Of a DNA stretch of 45,341 nt, positions 30,128-39,600 are shown piece by piece (positions within the stretch are counted from its first letter, which is position 1; every line of letters begins with the position of its first letter). Source of the DNA: Bacteroidales bacterium (GTDB lineage: Bacteria > Bacteroidota > Bacteroidia > Bacteroidales > WCHB1-69); contig JAITUN010000083.1 in assembly GCA_031286285.1 (NCBI GenBank), positions 1-45,341 of the forward strand, in the 5' to 3' direction. The notes beneath the pieces were generated by a model that worked only from the letters and a program-made list of their open reading frames with translations, was not told where the DNA came from and did not search any database. Position numbers and translations under genes: made by a program.

Positions 30128-32044
30128 TTAATCTCCTCGCAAATTTCTAAACCTCTTCCGTGCGTCCACAACAAAAAGGCTTCCCGGATATTCTTTCATC
30201 AACTTTTGATAACACTCCATAGCTTTTATATTATCTTTCAAGTAAAATTCATAAAGGTCTCCGAGATAAAAGAGTGCGTCGTCACCTAACAAACCTTCCG
30301 AATAGATATCGCAAATTCGCTGGTATAGTGCTGCCGCTTCCAAATATTTTTTTTGACGAGTAAATATTTTCGCTTTTACGAACATCACTACATCGTTTAG
30401 TTTCGATAATGGTGCAACTATGGCTATTGAATCCAAATATTTAAGTGCCTCTTCATCTTTGTTTTGGAACAACATAAAATCTGCTTTGGCGTAATAGAGA
30501 AGTCCAATATTCTTTTTCAAATCATTGCCAAACAATCCGTAGTACATAATATTCGTTTCTCCTCTTTCAACCTCTTCTTCCTCATCTTCATTTTCATCTT
30601 CATCTTCATCTTCATCTTCATCATCTTCATTATCCGATATTAAGAGTGAAAATTGCATGGCATCATTGGCAATCAGTTTTGAGGTTGCAGCACGCAATAT
30701 ATCCAATTGACTTTTAGCCCACTCAAACTCACCAATGTAGAAAGAGAGTTTTGCATTTTGGAATTTTGCATTTTGCCCTATAGTATCATTGGGAAAATCC
30801 TTATCCACTTGTGAATATAGCAGTGTGGCATCCCAAATATTTCCGGAAAACAACAAAATATCTGCTAAATCCACTTTATATAACGCTTTTTGTTTGGGGT
30901 CTCGGATATCAGCATTTGCAATTGCCGTATTCAACAGTTCAATGGCTTCATCGGGCTTGTTCACATAAAACGCTAATAAATGAGCATATTTTCGAATCCA
31001 TTCAGAAGTGCTTTGGTTAATACCATATTCTTCTACTAATTTCTTAAATTCTTGTTCTAGCTGCTTTGCTTCCAATATTTTTATAGGTGAAACAGAAGAA
31101 AGCTGAAGATATTTAACATCTAATAATTGAAATTTTGCTGTAGTGTAATAAGGGAAAGTCTCTCCTTTTGCTATGATAAAGGTTAATGCTTCTATTGCAG
31201 TTTCATAATCTCTGTTTTGGGCAGCATTACTTGCCAACTCTATAATAATCTCTCCTTCTCCTTTGCTTCTCTTATCCAATGACTTGGCAATAAGAAAGGC
31301 ATCTGAATATTCTTTATTCAGTTGATATGCCCAATACAACAGATAGACAAATTCTAAATTATTGGGATATTTTTGAATCTCTTTTTGTAAGGCTGTTTTA
31401 AGTAGCAAATAATTTGTTTGTTCCTCATCTTCAACAACTAAATTTTGAAGAATGGTTTGCCCTTCTGTCAGTTGTTTTTCATCTCCATCTCTTACTAAGT
31501 TGAATGTTTCTTCAATAATTTTATCTATGTTTTTTAACGAAGAATACACATAAATCAACTCTTTTGAAAATAGTTTGGGGTTCTGCAACACCTTTCGGCC
31601 TTTCAGCAAAACATCAATAGCATAATCTCTTTTTGTTTTTCCCAAAAAGGCATAATGTAAGTCTCTATAGGCTGTTTCTTGAGCAGGTATATTTTTAACA
31701 GCATCATCATATTCTTTTAATGCTTTTTTAATATCTCCTTGACGTTCATATATATATCCTAAATCAATGTCATATCTTCTCATCAATGGAAAAGCTTTTT
31801 GTTGGGCTTTCACTACTTTTTCCAATTCTTTGTAATCTTCCAAATACAACAAAACCATGTAGTAATACGAATAAATATAAGTATCTGGTTTTTTATCATA
31901 AATAGGTTTAAAAATCGCTTTTGCCTTTTCATATTCACCTTGTTGAAAGTATTGAACGGCTAACTGTTCTTCTTGGGAGCGTTGTGCAAAAACAAAAAAA
32001 ATGTTACAAAAAAGTATTAATAAAATAAAAAATCGGTTCATCAC
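30128..32044 (-). CDS. Tetratricopeptide-repeat protein with an internal Asp/Glu-rich tract
   Basis: Signal peptide MMNRFFILLILFCNIFFVFA; TPR units; acidic run DNEDDEDEDEDENEDEEEEVE; C-terminal 'YLGDLYEFYLKDNIKAMECYQKLMKEYPGSLFVVDARKRFR'. Confidence 0.88.
   Translation of the reverse strand: MMNRFFILLILFCNIFFVFAQRSQEEQLAVQYFQQGEYEKAKAIFKPIYDKKPDTYIYSYYYMVLLYLEDYKELEKVVKAQQKAFPLMRRYDIDLGYIYERQGDIKKALKEYDDAVKNIPAQETAYRDLHYAFLGKTKRDYAIDVLLKGRKVLQNPKLFSKELIYVYSSLKNIDKIIEETFNLVRDGDEKQLTEGQTILQNLVVEDEEQTNYLLLKTALQKEIQKYPNNLEFVYLLYWAYQLNKEYSDAFLIAKSLDKRSKGEGEIIIELASNAAQNRDYETAIEALTFIIAKGETFPYYTTAKFQLLDVKYLQLSSVSPIKILEAKQLEQEFKKLVEEYGINQSTSEWIRKYAHLLAFYVNKPDEAIELLNTAIANADIRDPKQKALYKVDLADILLFSGNIWDATLLYSQVDKDFPNDTIGQNAKFQNAKLSFYIGEFEWAKSQLDILRAATSKLIANDAMQFSLLISDNEDDEDEDEDEDENEDEEEEVERGETNIMYYGLFGNDLKKNIGLLYYAKADFMLFQNKDEEALKYLDSIAIVAPLSKLNDVVMFVKAKIFTRQKKYLEAAALYQRICDIYSEGLLGDDALFYLGDLYEFYLKDNIKAMECYQKLMKEYPGSLFVVDARKRFRNLRGD
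30590..30631. repeat. Hexanucleotide-type microsatellite (TCATCT)n inside a CDS
   Basis: TTCATTTTCATCTTCATCTTCATCTTCATCTTCATCATCTTCAT encodes the D/E-rich run. Confidence 0.9.
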
Positions 32045-32097
32045 ACATAATTATTATTGATTTTTAATAACGTAGTTGAAAGTGTAATATTTTAAAT

Positions 32098-32124
32098 GAA
32101 AGGAGAAAGGAGAAAGGAGAAAAA
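32098..32124. repeat. Heptamer tandem repeat (GGAGAAA)x3 next to the pta promoter
   Basis: GAAAGGAGAAAGGAGAAAGGAGAAAAA read directly. Confidence 0.85.
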
Positions 32125-32126
32125 TT

Positions 32127-32134
32127 TATTTTTG
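32127..32134 (+). promoter_or_regulatory. -7 box TATTTTTG upstream of pta
   Basis: Matches TAnnTTTG; 57 nt upstream of ATG 32191. Confidence 0.55.
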
Positions 32135-32190
32135 CCAAAAATTTTTTATAACTAAAATTTCCCAAAATATTATTAATACCGGTAAACATT

Positions 32191-33189
32191 ATGAATTTTA
32201 TTGACCAAATTAAAGAGAACGCCAAGTTGGCAAACAAAACCATTGTACTTCCCGAGGGTGAGGAAGAGAGAACCTTAAAAGCAGCTGATATTATTGTAAA
32301 AGAGGGCTTTGCAAAAATCGTGTTGCTGGGTAGTAGGGAGAGTATTGAAACCAAAGTACAAGAATGGAACTTAGTCCACATTAAGGATGCACAAATTATT
32401 GACCCAAAAAACAACCCCAAGAAAGAGTTTTATGCTAAACTGCTTTGCGATATTCGCAAAAGTAAAGGGATGCAAATGGATGAAGCTTTGCGCTTAGTAG
32501 AAGACCCCTTGTATTTAGCAACATTGCTCATCAAAAACAAAGAGGTGGATGGGGAGGTTGCCGGCGCCCAAAATGCTACTGGAGATGTGCTACGTCCTGC
32601 ATTTCAAATTGTAAAAACTTTGCCCGGCGTATCTGTTGTCTCCGGCGCTTTCATTATGATAATGAAAGAGCAGCAATGGGGAGACAACGGTGTGATGGTG
32701 TGGGCAGATTGTGCTGCACACCCAAACCCTACTGAGCGCGAATTGGCAGAAATTGCAGTGGTTACTGCTCAAACTGCAAAATCTATTGCGCAATTAGAGC
32801 CTCGTGTTGCTCTCTTGAGTTTCTCTACTAAAGGCTCAGCTAAGCATGAAATGGTTGACAAAGTGGTGAATGCCACAAAAATTGCACAAGAAATGGCACC
32901 TCACTTTCAAATTGATGGCGAACTTCAGGCCGATGCAGCAATTGTGCCTAGTGTAGGAAAATCGAAAGCCCCGGACAGCAAAATTGCAGGAAAAGCAAAC
33001 GTGTTAGTATTCCCAACTTTAGAGGTAGGAAATATTGCCTATAAGTTAGTGCAACGCATAGCAGGTGCGGAAGCTATAGGACCTGTAATGCAAGGAATGG
33101 CTGCTCCAATTAACGACCTGTCACGAGGATGTTCCGTAGAAGATATAGTAAGTTTAGTGGCAATTACCGCATGCCAGGCAAATAAATAG
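32191..33189 (+). CDS. pta: Phosphate acetyltransferase
   Basis: IVLPEGEEERTLKAADII, GEVAGAQNATGDVLRPAFQIVKTLPGVSVVSGAFIM, LSFSTKGSAKHEMVDKV, DGELQADAAIVPSVGKSKAP. Confidence 0.96.
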   Translation: MNFIDQIKENAKLANKTIVLPEGEEERTLKAADIIVKEGFAKIVLLGSRESIETKVQEWNLVHIKDAQIIDPKNNPKKEFYAKLLCDIRKSKGMQMDEALRLVEDPLYLATLLIKNKEVDGEVAGAQNATGDVLRPAFQIVKTLPGVSVVSGAFIMIMKEQQWGDNGVMVWADCAAHPNPTERELAEIAVVTAQTAKSIAQLEPRVALLSFSTKGSAKHEMVDKVVNATKIAQEMAPHFQIDGELQADAAIVPSVGKSKAPDSKIAGKANVLVFPTLEVGNIAYKLVQRIAGAEAIGPVMQGMAAPINDLSRGCSVEDIVSLVAITACQANK

Positions 33190-33266
33190 TGGCTAATGAA
33201 TGATTAGTGGTTAATAAATCGAGTGTGAAACTCTATTTTCTTTGTACCTATTTTGCTAAAAAAAAT

Positions 33267-33860
33267 ATGAATAAGTCAAAATTTCTTTTTCCTTTTCACC
33301 TTTGTACTTTTTTAACTTTTATTATTCTTTCACTGAATTGTTCTGCTCAGGAAGAGATTCCTCCGCCTCCGCAAAGCATGCAAAAAGAAGCCCCCATAGT
33401 TAAGAAACAAAGACCAAAGTTTACCGTAGGCGGCGGAATGGGTTTTCAATTCGGAACATACAGCGCCATTGATGTGATGCCACAGGCAGGAGTGTATGCT
33501 ACTCCATGGCTACTCGTTTTAGTTAACGGTGAATATTCTTATATGTGGAGTAAAAATAATTATAATTCTCATGTTTGGGGGATAGGAGCCGCAATGCAGC
33601 CTTGCATCATTAAAAGAATATTAATTCATGTTGGATATGAATTTACTCAAGTCAATTTTAAGTGGGTCGGCAAATATTCTAAGCAAGTTCAGGATTTTCA
33701 TTTTGTAGTTATTGGCGCCGGATACAAACACTATATTACAAATAGAATTTATCTACAAGCTTTGGTTCTATTAAATATTCCTATAAACCAACCCAAAATT
33801 ACAAATTATTCTTATAATTATTATCCCTATTTTAGAGTTGGAGTGGGAGTGGACTTATAG
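33267..33860 (+). CDS. Outer-membrane beta-barrel-like protein of unknown function
   Basis: Start moved to ATG 33267 (MNKSKFLFPFHLCTFLTFIILSLNCSAQ, signal peptide); alternating aromatic/glycine strands, ends with FRVGVGVDL. Confidence 0.65.
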   Translation: MNKSKFLFPFHLCTFLTFIILSLNCSAQEEIPPPPQSMQKEAPIVKKQRPKFTVGGGMGFQFGTYSAIDVMPQAGVYATPWLLVLVNGEYSYMWSKNNYNSHVWGIGAAMQPCIIKRILIHVGYEFTQVNFKWVGKYSKQVQDFHFVVIGAGYKHYITNRIYLQALVLLNIPINQPKITNYSYNYYPYFRVGVGVDL

Positions 33861-33913
33861 AATATATGATTTTATCAAAATAAACGTTTTATTGTCAAGA
33901 AAAAAGGTTTCTT

Positions 33914-35491
33914 TTGAAAAATAAATATCTTTTTACGCAAATTCTTGTTTTTTTTGTAATCCTTTCTGTGTTTCATACAGCTTTTGCACAAAAAAGTAAA
34001 AAAAATGCAGAAAAGAGGTTGCACGCAAATGATACTCTTTATAACACCTGCATTTCAATATCTCCCGAAATGCTGAAACTGTTGCAAGATGCAAGAATGT
34101 CAAAATATATTACTAATAATATTGTTACATTACAAAACTACAACCTGTTAACCCAAAAAACGCTTGCTTATTTGGAAAACCACGGTTTCCCATTTGCATC
34201 TGTGTATTTAGACAGTGTAGCTGAAAGGAACGATACGGTTTTTGCTAACTATATGATCGATAAAAATGTACTTTGTAATTTTGATTCTATTGTTGTGCGC
34301 GGAAATCTTAAAATATCTAAAAAATATCTTAATGCATATCTCAATTTTAATAAGAAAAAACTTTATAATGAATCTGTTGTGAAACAGATTCCACAATTGT
34401 TGCAGGAAATTCCTTTTGCAACCGAAACAAACTCTTCTAATATTGAGTTCACAGAGAATAAGGCTTCATTATATCTTTTTTTAGATAAAAAGCGCGTTAA
34501 CCAGTTTGATGGATATATCGGATTAGTGCCTGTGAGCGAAAGCTCCGGAAAAATTTCTATCTCAGGGGAGCTTAATTTGCATTTGATGAATCTTTTTACT
34601 ATTGGTGAAAATATTGATTTACAATGGCGTGCAAGTGAACGGTTTTCGCAGTTTTTAGAACTCAAAGTTAATTTTCCTTATCTGTTCGGTACTCCACTCG
34701 GCGTGGACGGACTCTTTATGTTGGATAAAAAAGATACAACTTATTTGAATATGAACTATATTATTGGTCTAAACTACTCATTTAGAGGCTATAATTTTGT
34801 TCGTGTTTATTTCGATTATGCTACATCAAATATTTTAGACAAAACGTTGTATGCAAATTCAAATTTTATCTCTTATTCGGATTATCATAAAACGATGTAT
34901 GGATTTGCCTTTCGTTTTAGAAATTTGGACTATATTTATAATCCTCGCAAAGGATATGATATTAATTTGAATTTTGCAGTAGGTACAAGAAAGATTATTA
35001 AGAATCACAATGCAGATAGTCATTATTATGATGATGTAGATTTGGTAACGGTTCGGTATCGCCTGCAAGGAAAAATAAAAGGATATATTCCTTTACACAA
35101 ACGTTGGGTAATGGTTCTTGGGGCTGAGGGAGGCGGTCTCTTAGGGAAACGAAATTTAGTAAATGAACTGTTTCGTTTTGGCGGAATGAACTCTTTGCAA
35201 GGCTTTGATGACCTTTCTATTCGTGCATCAAGTTATGGAATAGGAGTATGGGAATTGCGGTTTTTAATGGCTAAAATTGCCTATCTCAATGCCTTTTTTA
35301 ATGGCGCTTGGTATGAACAAAATATTTCCGGCAATTATATTCACGATTTTCCTTTCGGATTTGGGCTCGGAATTACATTTACTACCAAAGCCGGGTTATT
35401 CTATTTGAGTTATGCGCTTGGAAAACAATTTAATAATCCGATCTCTTTCAAAACAGGTAAAATTCATTTCGGATTAGCTGTACAGTTTTAA
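33914..35491 (+). CDS. BamA/TamA-like (Omp85-type) outer-membrane protein, TTG start
   Basis: Signal peptide MKNKYLFTQILVFFVILSVFHTAFAQ, POTRA-like 'FDSIVVRGNLKISKKYLNAYLNFNKKKLYNESVV', barrel 'GFAFRFRNLDYIYNPRKGYDINLNFAVGTRK' and 'FRFGGMNSLQGFDD'. Confidence 0.8.
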   Translation: MKNKYLFTQILVFFVILSVFHTAFAQKSKKNAEKRLHANDTLYNTCISISPEMLKLLQDARMSKYITNNIVTLQNYNLLTQKTLAYLENHGFPFASVYLDSVAERNDTVFANYMIDKNVLCNFDSIVVRGNLKISKKYLNAYLNFNKKKLYNESVVKQIPQLLQEIPFATETNSSNIEFTENKASLYLFLDKKRVNQFDGYIGLVPVSESSGKISISGELNLHLMNLFTIGENIDLQWRASERFSQFLELKVNFPYLFGTPLGVDGLFMLDKKDTTYLNMNYIIGLNYSFRGYNFVRVYFDYATSNILDKTLYANSNFISYSDYHKTMYGFAFRFRNLDYIYNPRKGYDINLNFAVGTRKIIKNHNADSHYYDDVDLVTVRYRLQGKIKGYIPLHKRWVMVLGAEGGGLLGKRNLVNELFRFGGMNSLQGFDDLSIRASSYGIGVWELRFLMAKIAYLNAFFNGAWYEQNISGNYIHDFPFGFGLGITFTTKAGLFYLSYALGKQFNNPISFKTGKIHFGLAVQF

Positions 35492-35499
35492 TATTTTTG
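35492..35499 (+). promoter_or_regulatory. -7 box TATTTTTG upstream of the corA-like leader
   Basis: Matches TAnnTTTG, immediately after the stop codon of the preceding gene. Confidence 0.45.
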
Positions 35500-35554
35500 T
35501 ATATTCGCGCCGCCAAAAAGCAAACCAATTAACCACTTAATAAACAAACATATC

Positions 35555-35611
35555 ATGGACGACGGATGGCCCCGTAGCAAAGTAGTGAAAAAAAGGTCGC
35601 AGCGATATTGA
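35555..35611 (+). CDS. Candidate 18-aa leader peptide MDDGWPRSKVVKKRSQRY upstream of the CorA-like gene
   Basis: ATG GAC GAC GGA TGG CCC CGT AGC AAA GTA GTG AAA AAA AGG TCG CAG CGA TAT TGA read directly; unsupported beyond position and codon content. Confidence 0.4.
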   Translation: MDDGWPRSKVVKKRSQRY

Positions 35612-35665
35612 TTCGTTTTTAAGTATTCGCTTCGACAAATTTAAAACCATTTAAAAAAAGAAGCG

Positions 35666-36595
35666 ATGATCAAGTATTTAGTATGTAATGAGGGTTTTTA
35701 TGAAGTAGAAAACTACTCATCAAAAGTTTGGGTGCGCGTAATGTGCCCTACGCCTGAAGAACAAACCTTTTTAGTTCAGGAGTTCGGTGTTCCCGAACCA
35801 TTTTTAAAAGATATTGAAGATAATGAAGAGCGCCCCCGTGTAGAATATGAAGACGGCTGGCGGTTAATCATTGTTCGATTGCCCTTTAAGTCCTTAGAGC
35901 AGGAAAACCTGTATTCTACCGTTCCGTTGGGAATACTCACATCAGGCGAAAAATTTATTACGGTCTGCCATAGCGAGGTAGAAATGATGGATGATTTTGT
36001 GAAATATACACGCCGAAAAAGCTTTGAAGAAAAAAATGCATCAGATCTTATTCTGCATTTACAACTTTCTGCCGCAGTTTGGTTTATGAAATATTTAAAA
36101 ATGATAAATTATGAGATTCAGGATGCAGAACGCCAATTACAAACTTCAATTAGAAATGAAGAGCTATTGGAGTTAATGCGTTTGGAAAGAACATTGACCT
36201 ATTTTGTAACTTCTATCCGGGGTAATGAAATTTTGTTGCAGAAATTTAATAGTATTTTAAAGCAACGACACATGAAATATGATGCCGACCTGTTTGAAGA
36301 CGTAGAGATTGAAATGCAACAGGCACGTACTACAGCCAATGTATATAGTGAAATTTTGTCAGGTATGATGGACGCATTTGCAGCAGTTATCTCTAATAAT
36401 TTAGGGGTAATAATGAAGCGGCTAACATCAATCTCCATTATTCTTATGTTACCCACTTTGATTGCAAGTTATTATGGAATGAATTTAGAAGAGGGGACTT
36501 CTATTCATAATCTGAAATTTTATGTTGTAATTATTGCTTCTTTAATTTTGTCTGTTTTTATTACATTATTTTTCAGGAAAAAGCGATGGTTATAA
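35666..36595 (+). CDS. CorA-like magnesium/divalent cation transporter
   Basis: Cytosolic N-domain, then C-terminal TM pair with YGMN motif: 'LPTLIASYYGMNLEEG...SLILSVFITLFFRKKRWL'. Confidence 0.92.
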   Translation: MIKYLVCNEGFYEVENYSSKVWVRVMCPTPEEQTFLVQEFGVPEPFLKDIEDNEERPRVEYEDGWRLIIVRLPFKSLEQENLYSTVPLGILTSGEKFITVCHSEVEMMDDFVKYTRRKSFEEKNASDLILHLQLSAAVWFMKYLKMINYEIQDAERQLQTSIRNEELLELMRLERTLTYFVTSIRGNEILLQKFNSILKQRHMKYDADLFEDVEIEMQQARTTANVYSEILSGMMDAFAAVISNNLGVIMKRLTSISIILMLPTLIASYYGMNLEEGTSIHNLKFYVVIIASLILSVFITLFFRKKRWL

Positions 36596-36620
36596 TCTAA
36601 TTTCTTAAAATTGGACAAAA

Positions 36621-36657
36621 AAAACGGCTGCCTTTTGAGCAGCCGTTTCATTTTTTC
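36621..36657. terminator. Rho-independent terminator between convergent corA-like and adhesin genes
   Basis: AAACGGCTGC-CTTTTGA-GCAGCCGTTT with flanking A and T tracts. Confidence 0.88.
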
Positions 36658-36665
36658 AGTATTTA

Positions 36666-39600
36666 TTATTTGGGTTCAATCACCAACTTACGTGTAATAA
36701 CCGCTTCGTTGGAAATGATACTTACGAAATAGAATCCGGGAGTGATTTCCGGAAGTTTAATATTAACATCTTTATTTGAAATAACGATGGGTTGGTCAAG
36801 AACTAGAGAACCGGTAAGATTTACGATACGCACTTTTCCTTCGCTTTCACCTTTTGTATTAAATCTCACAGTAATGTCATCTTTCGCAGGGTTCGGGAAT
36901 ATAACAGCATCCAAAATTTCGAATGAGCCAATAATTGGAGGCTGTGTAGAGGTTGTTGGAACAGTTACATGAATAATCATGGTTCTTTTCGCTAATACTA
37001 CTCTAATATAATCCGGTTCACCGGATTGTCCGATAGTATAGAAGTTATTACCTCCAATGGCGCCAATACTGGTACACATAGTTCCACTGATAAGATTACC
37101 GTAAGTTCCTGAGCAAGATTTTGGAAGGTGGGTTACTAAGTCAAAATCAACAGTATAAGTACCAACAGTGTCAAAGCCTGACAACGAAACTTGAATTTGT
37201 CTCTCTTCTAAGAAAGCATCTCTAAAGAAACTGTAACTATTATTTCTGAAAACCCATCCCACATTATCTTGATAGGGGAAATAAGATTTTTCAGTAATAT
37301 TATTGTAAATAACGGGTGCACCTCCTGTAGCGCAATTATTCATAGGAGTAATAAAATTCATAAATGTTCCGGAAAGAGGTTTAGTGATGTAATTATGCAT
37401 AGGAGTAGCTAAGGAGCCATCAAGATAATATTCGTAATCCACAGATAAGCGTAAATCAGGATTTTGGCATTCGGTGGGAACCACGCGGAAATAGTAGTTA
37501 ATCGGTTGTCCTGCTTCTACAGTCATTTCATTAGCATCCGGATCGTAGCTAGGATTAGAAGTGCCGTTAGGAAGGGTTTGCGAAAATTCATATACTAAAA
37601 GTTCCGGTGCGCCTTTTAAGTTAATAATGTTGGATTGTTGGGATTCAAACGTACAATCAATATCTTCAATCTTAATTTTTGCAATAAATACCAAGAAATA
37701 CACATCACAAGATAAAGTAGCGCTATTGAAATCATGGGAAACATAATCAGTTATAGAAGGATCTGTTGAATAAGTCTCTAACAAAGTTAAGTTACCGGTT
37801 CCCATATCATATATATACATCTCAATATCAATAATCCCTGCATAATTGCAATCTACCACAACCCTAACCATAGGATCGTTACAATTTTTTTCCGCAATTA
37901 TATTAAGTTCTAAATCAAGATAATAATTAATAGTGAAGTAACCTGTGACAAAGCAACCATTTTCATCGGTAACGGTAACGTAATAGGTACCTGTATCAAG
38001 ATTTTGAATGGAGGCAGTTGTTTCATCTGTACTCCACTTATAGGAGTATTCTCCGGTTCCGCCTGATGGGGTAACGGTAAGCGCACCATCTCCTGCATTA
38101 CATATTTCTGCATCTCCGGAAATTACAATTTGGAGTTGTGTAGGATTGGTTAAAACAATTTGTGCGGAGGTTACACATTCATTATCATCCTTTACTTCTA
38201 CAGTATAGGTTCCGCCTTGAACTTGAATTGTAGCAGTTTCTTCATTAGTACTCCATTTGTAGTAATAAGGAGATGTTCCCCCGGAAGGAATCACTATGAT
38301 GGAGCCCCACTCATTAAAGCATTTAATGGTGTCAACGACATCAATAATAGCTGATAGTTCTGAGTTGGGTTGTGATACAACAATCGTATCGCTGGCAAGA
38401 CAATTATTTTTATCTAAAACAGTTACATAATATGTTCCGGCAGTAACAGAAATTTGAGATGTTGTTGCGCCCGTACTCCATAAATAGGAATAGGTTGGGG
38501 TACCGCCTGTTACATTAGCTGTAAGAGGTGCACTTCCTCCATAACAGAGAATGGGTTGTCCATTATTAATACTTACAGCCAAGGTGTCTATGTCATCAGT
38601 GATGATAAAAGGAATCGTATCGGTACATCCATTTTCATCAATAACTACAAATTCATATTCGCCGGCAGGCAGAGCAATGGTTCCGTCAAATTCTTCTTCA
38701 TTATATATAAATGTATAGTCTCCGGTTCCGCCGGTTGCTTCAACGGTTACAGTAGCATTGCCACCATAACATTTAATAGAATCGTTTTCACCAATATATG
38801 CACTTATTATTAGTGGGTCAGGTTCGGTTACGGTTATTTGTACATCAACATCACAATTGTTTTCGTCAATTACAGTAAATGTATAGGTACCGGCTTCTAC
38901 TTCTTTAGTGCCGTTAAATTCTGTATCATTATACCAATATGTATAAGGTGGTGTTCCTCCGGTAGGAGTAACAGTTACAGTGGCTGTACCACCGTGACAA
39001 GTAATGCCGTTGTCTGTAATATTGGCTTCTGCTTCTAAGAGAGAAGGTTGAGTTACTACAAATACTGTAGTATCTGTACAACCGTTAGCATCGTGAACAA
39101 CAAAAGTGTGTGATCCGGCTTGCAAAGAAACGGTGCGAGTGTCACCGGTAAATGGTAACAACGATTCCATTCCAACAATTTCAAGACTATAATCAGGGGT
39201 TCCGCCTTCTGCTACAACAGTAACAAGGGCTGTTCCGTTATAGCACTTAATAGAGTCTTGTGCTCCGATAGAGATTGTTGTAGTAATGGGGTCGGGTTCG
39301 GTTACAGTGATAAATGCAGTATCTACACATCCTTTACTATCTGTAACGATGAGTTCATAATCATCGGCAAGTAGTTGTGCAGTAATGGTTGAAGTAAACT
39401 GGGTTCCTTTATAGAAATAAGGCGGGGTTCCGCCGGTAGCAGCAATGGTTACGGTGGCTTTACCGCCGTTACATAAAATAGAATCATTCTCTCCGATATA
39501 AGCGCTTGCATTTAAAGGATATTCCGGACCGGGTACATTCACATATTTCCAACTTGCGGTACAACCTAAATCATCTATTACACCTACACAAACGCCGGTA

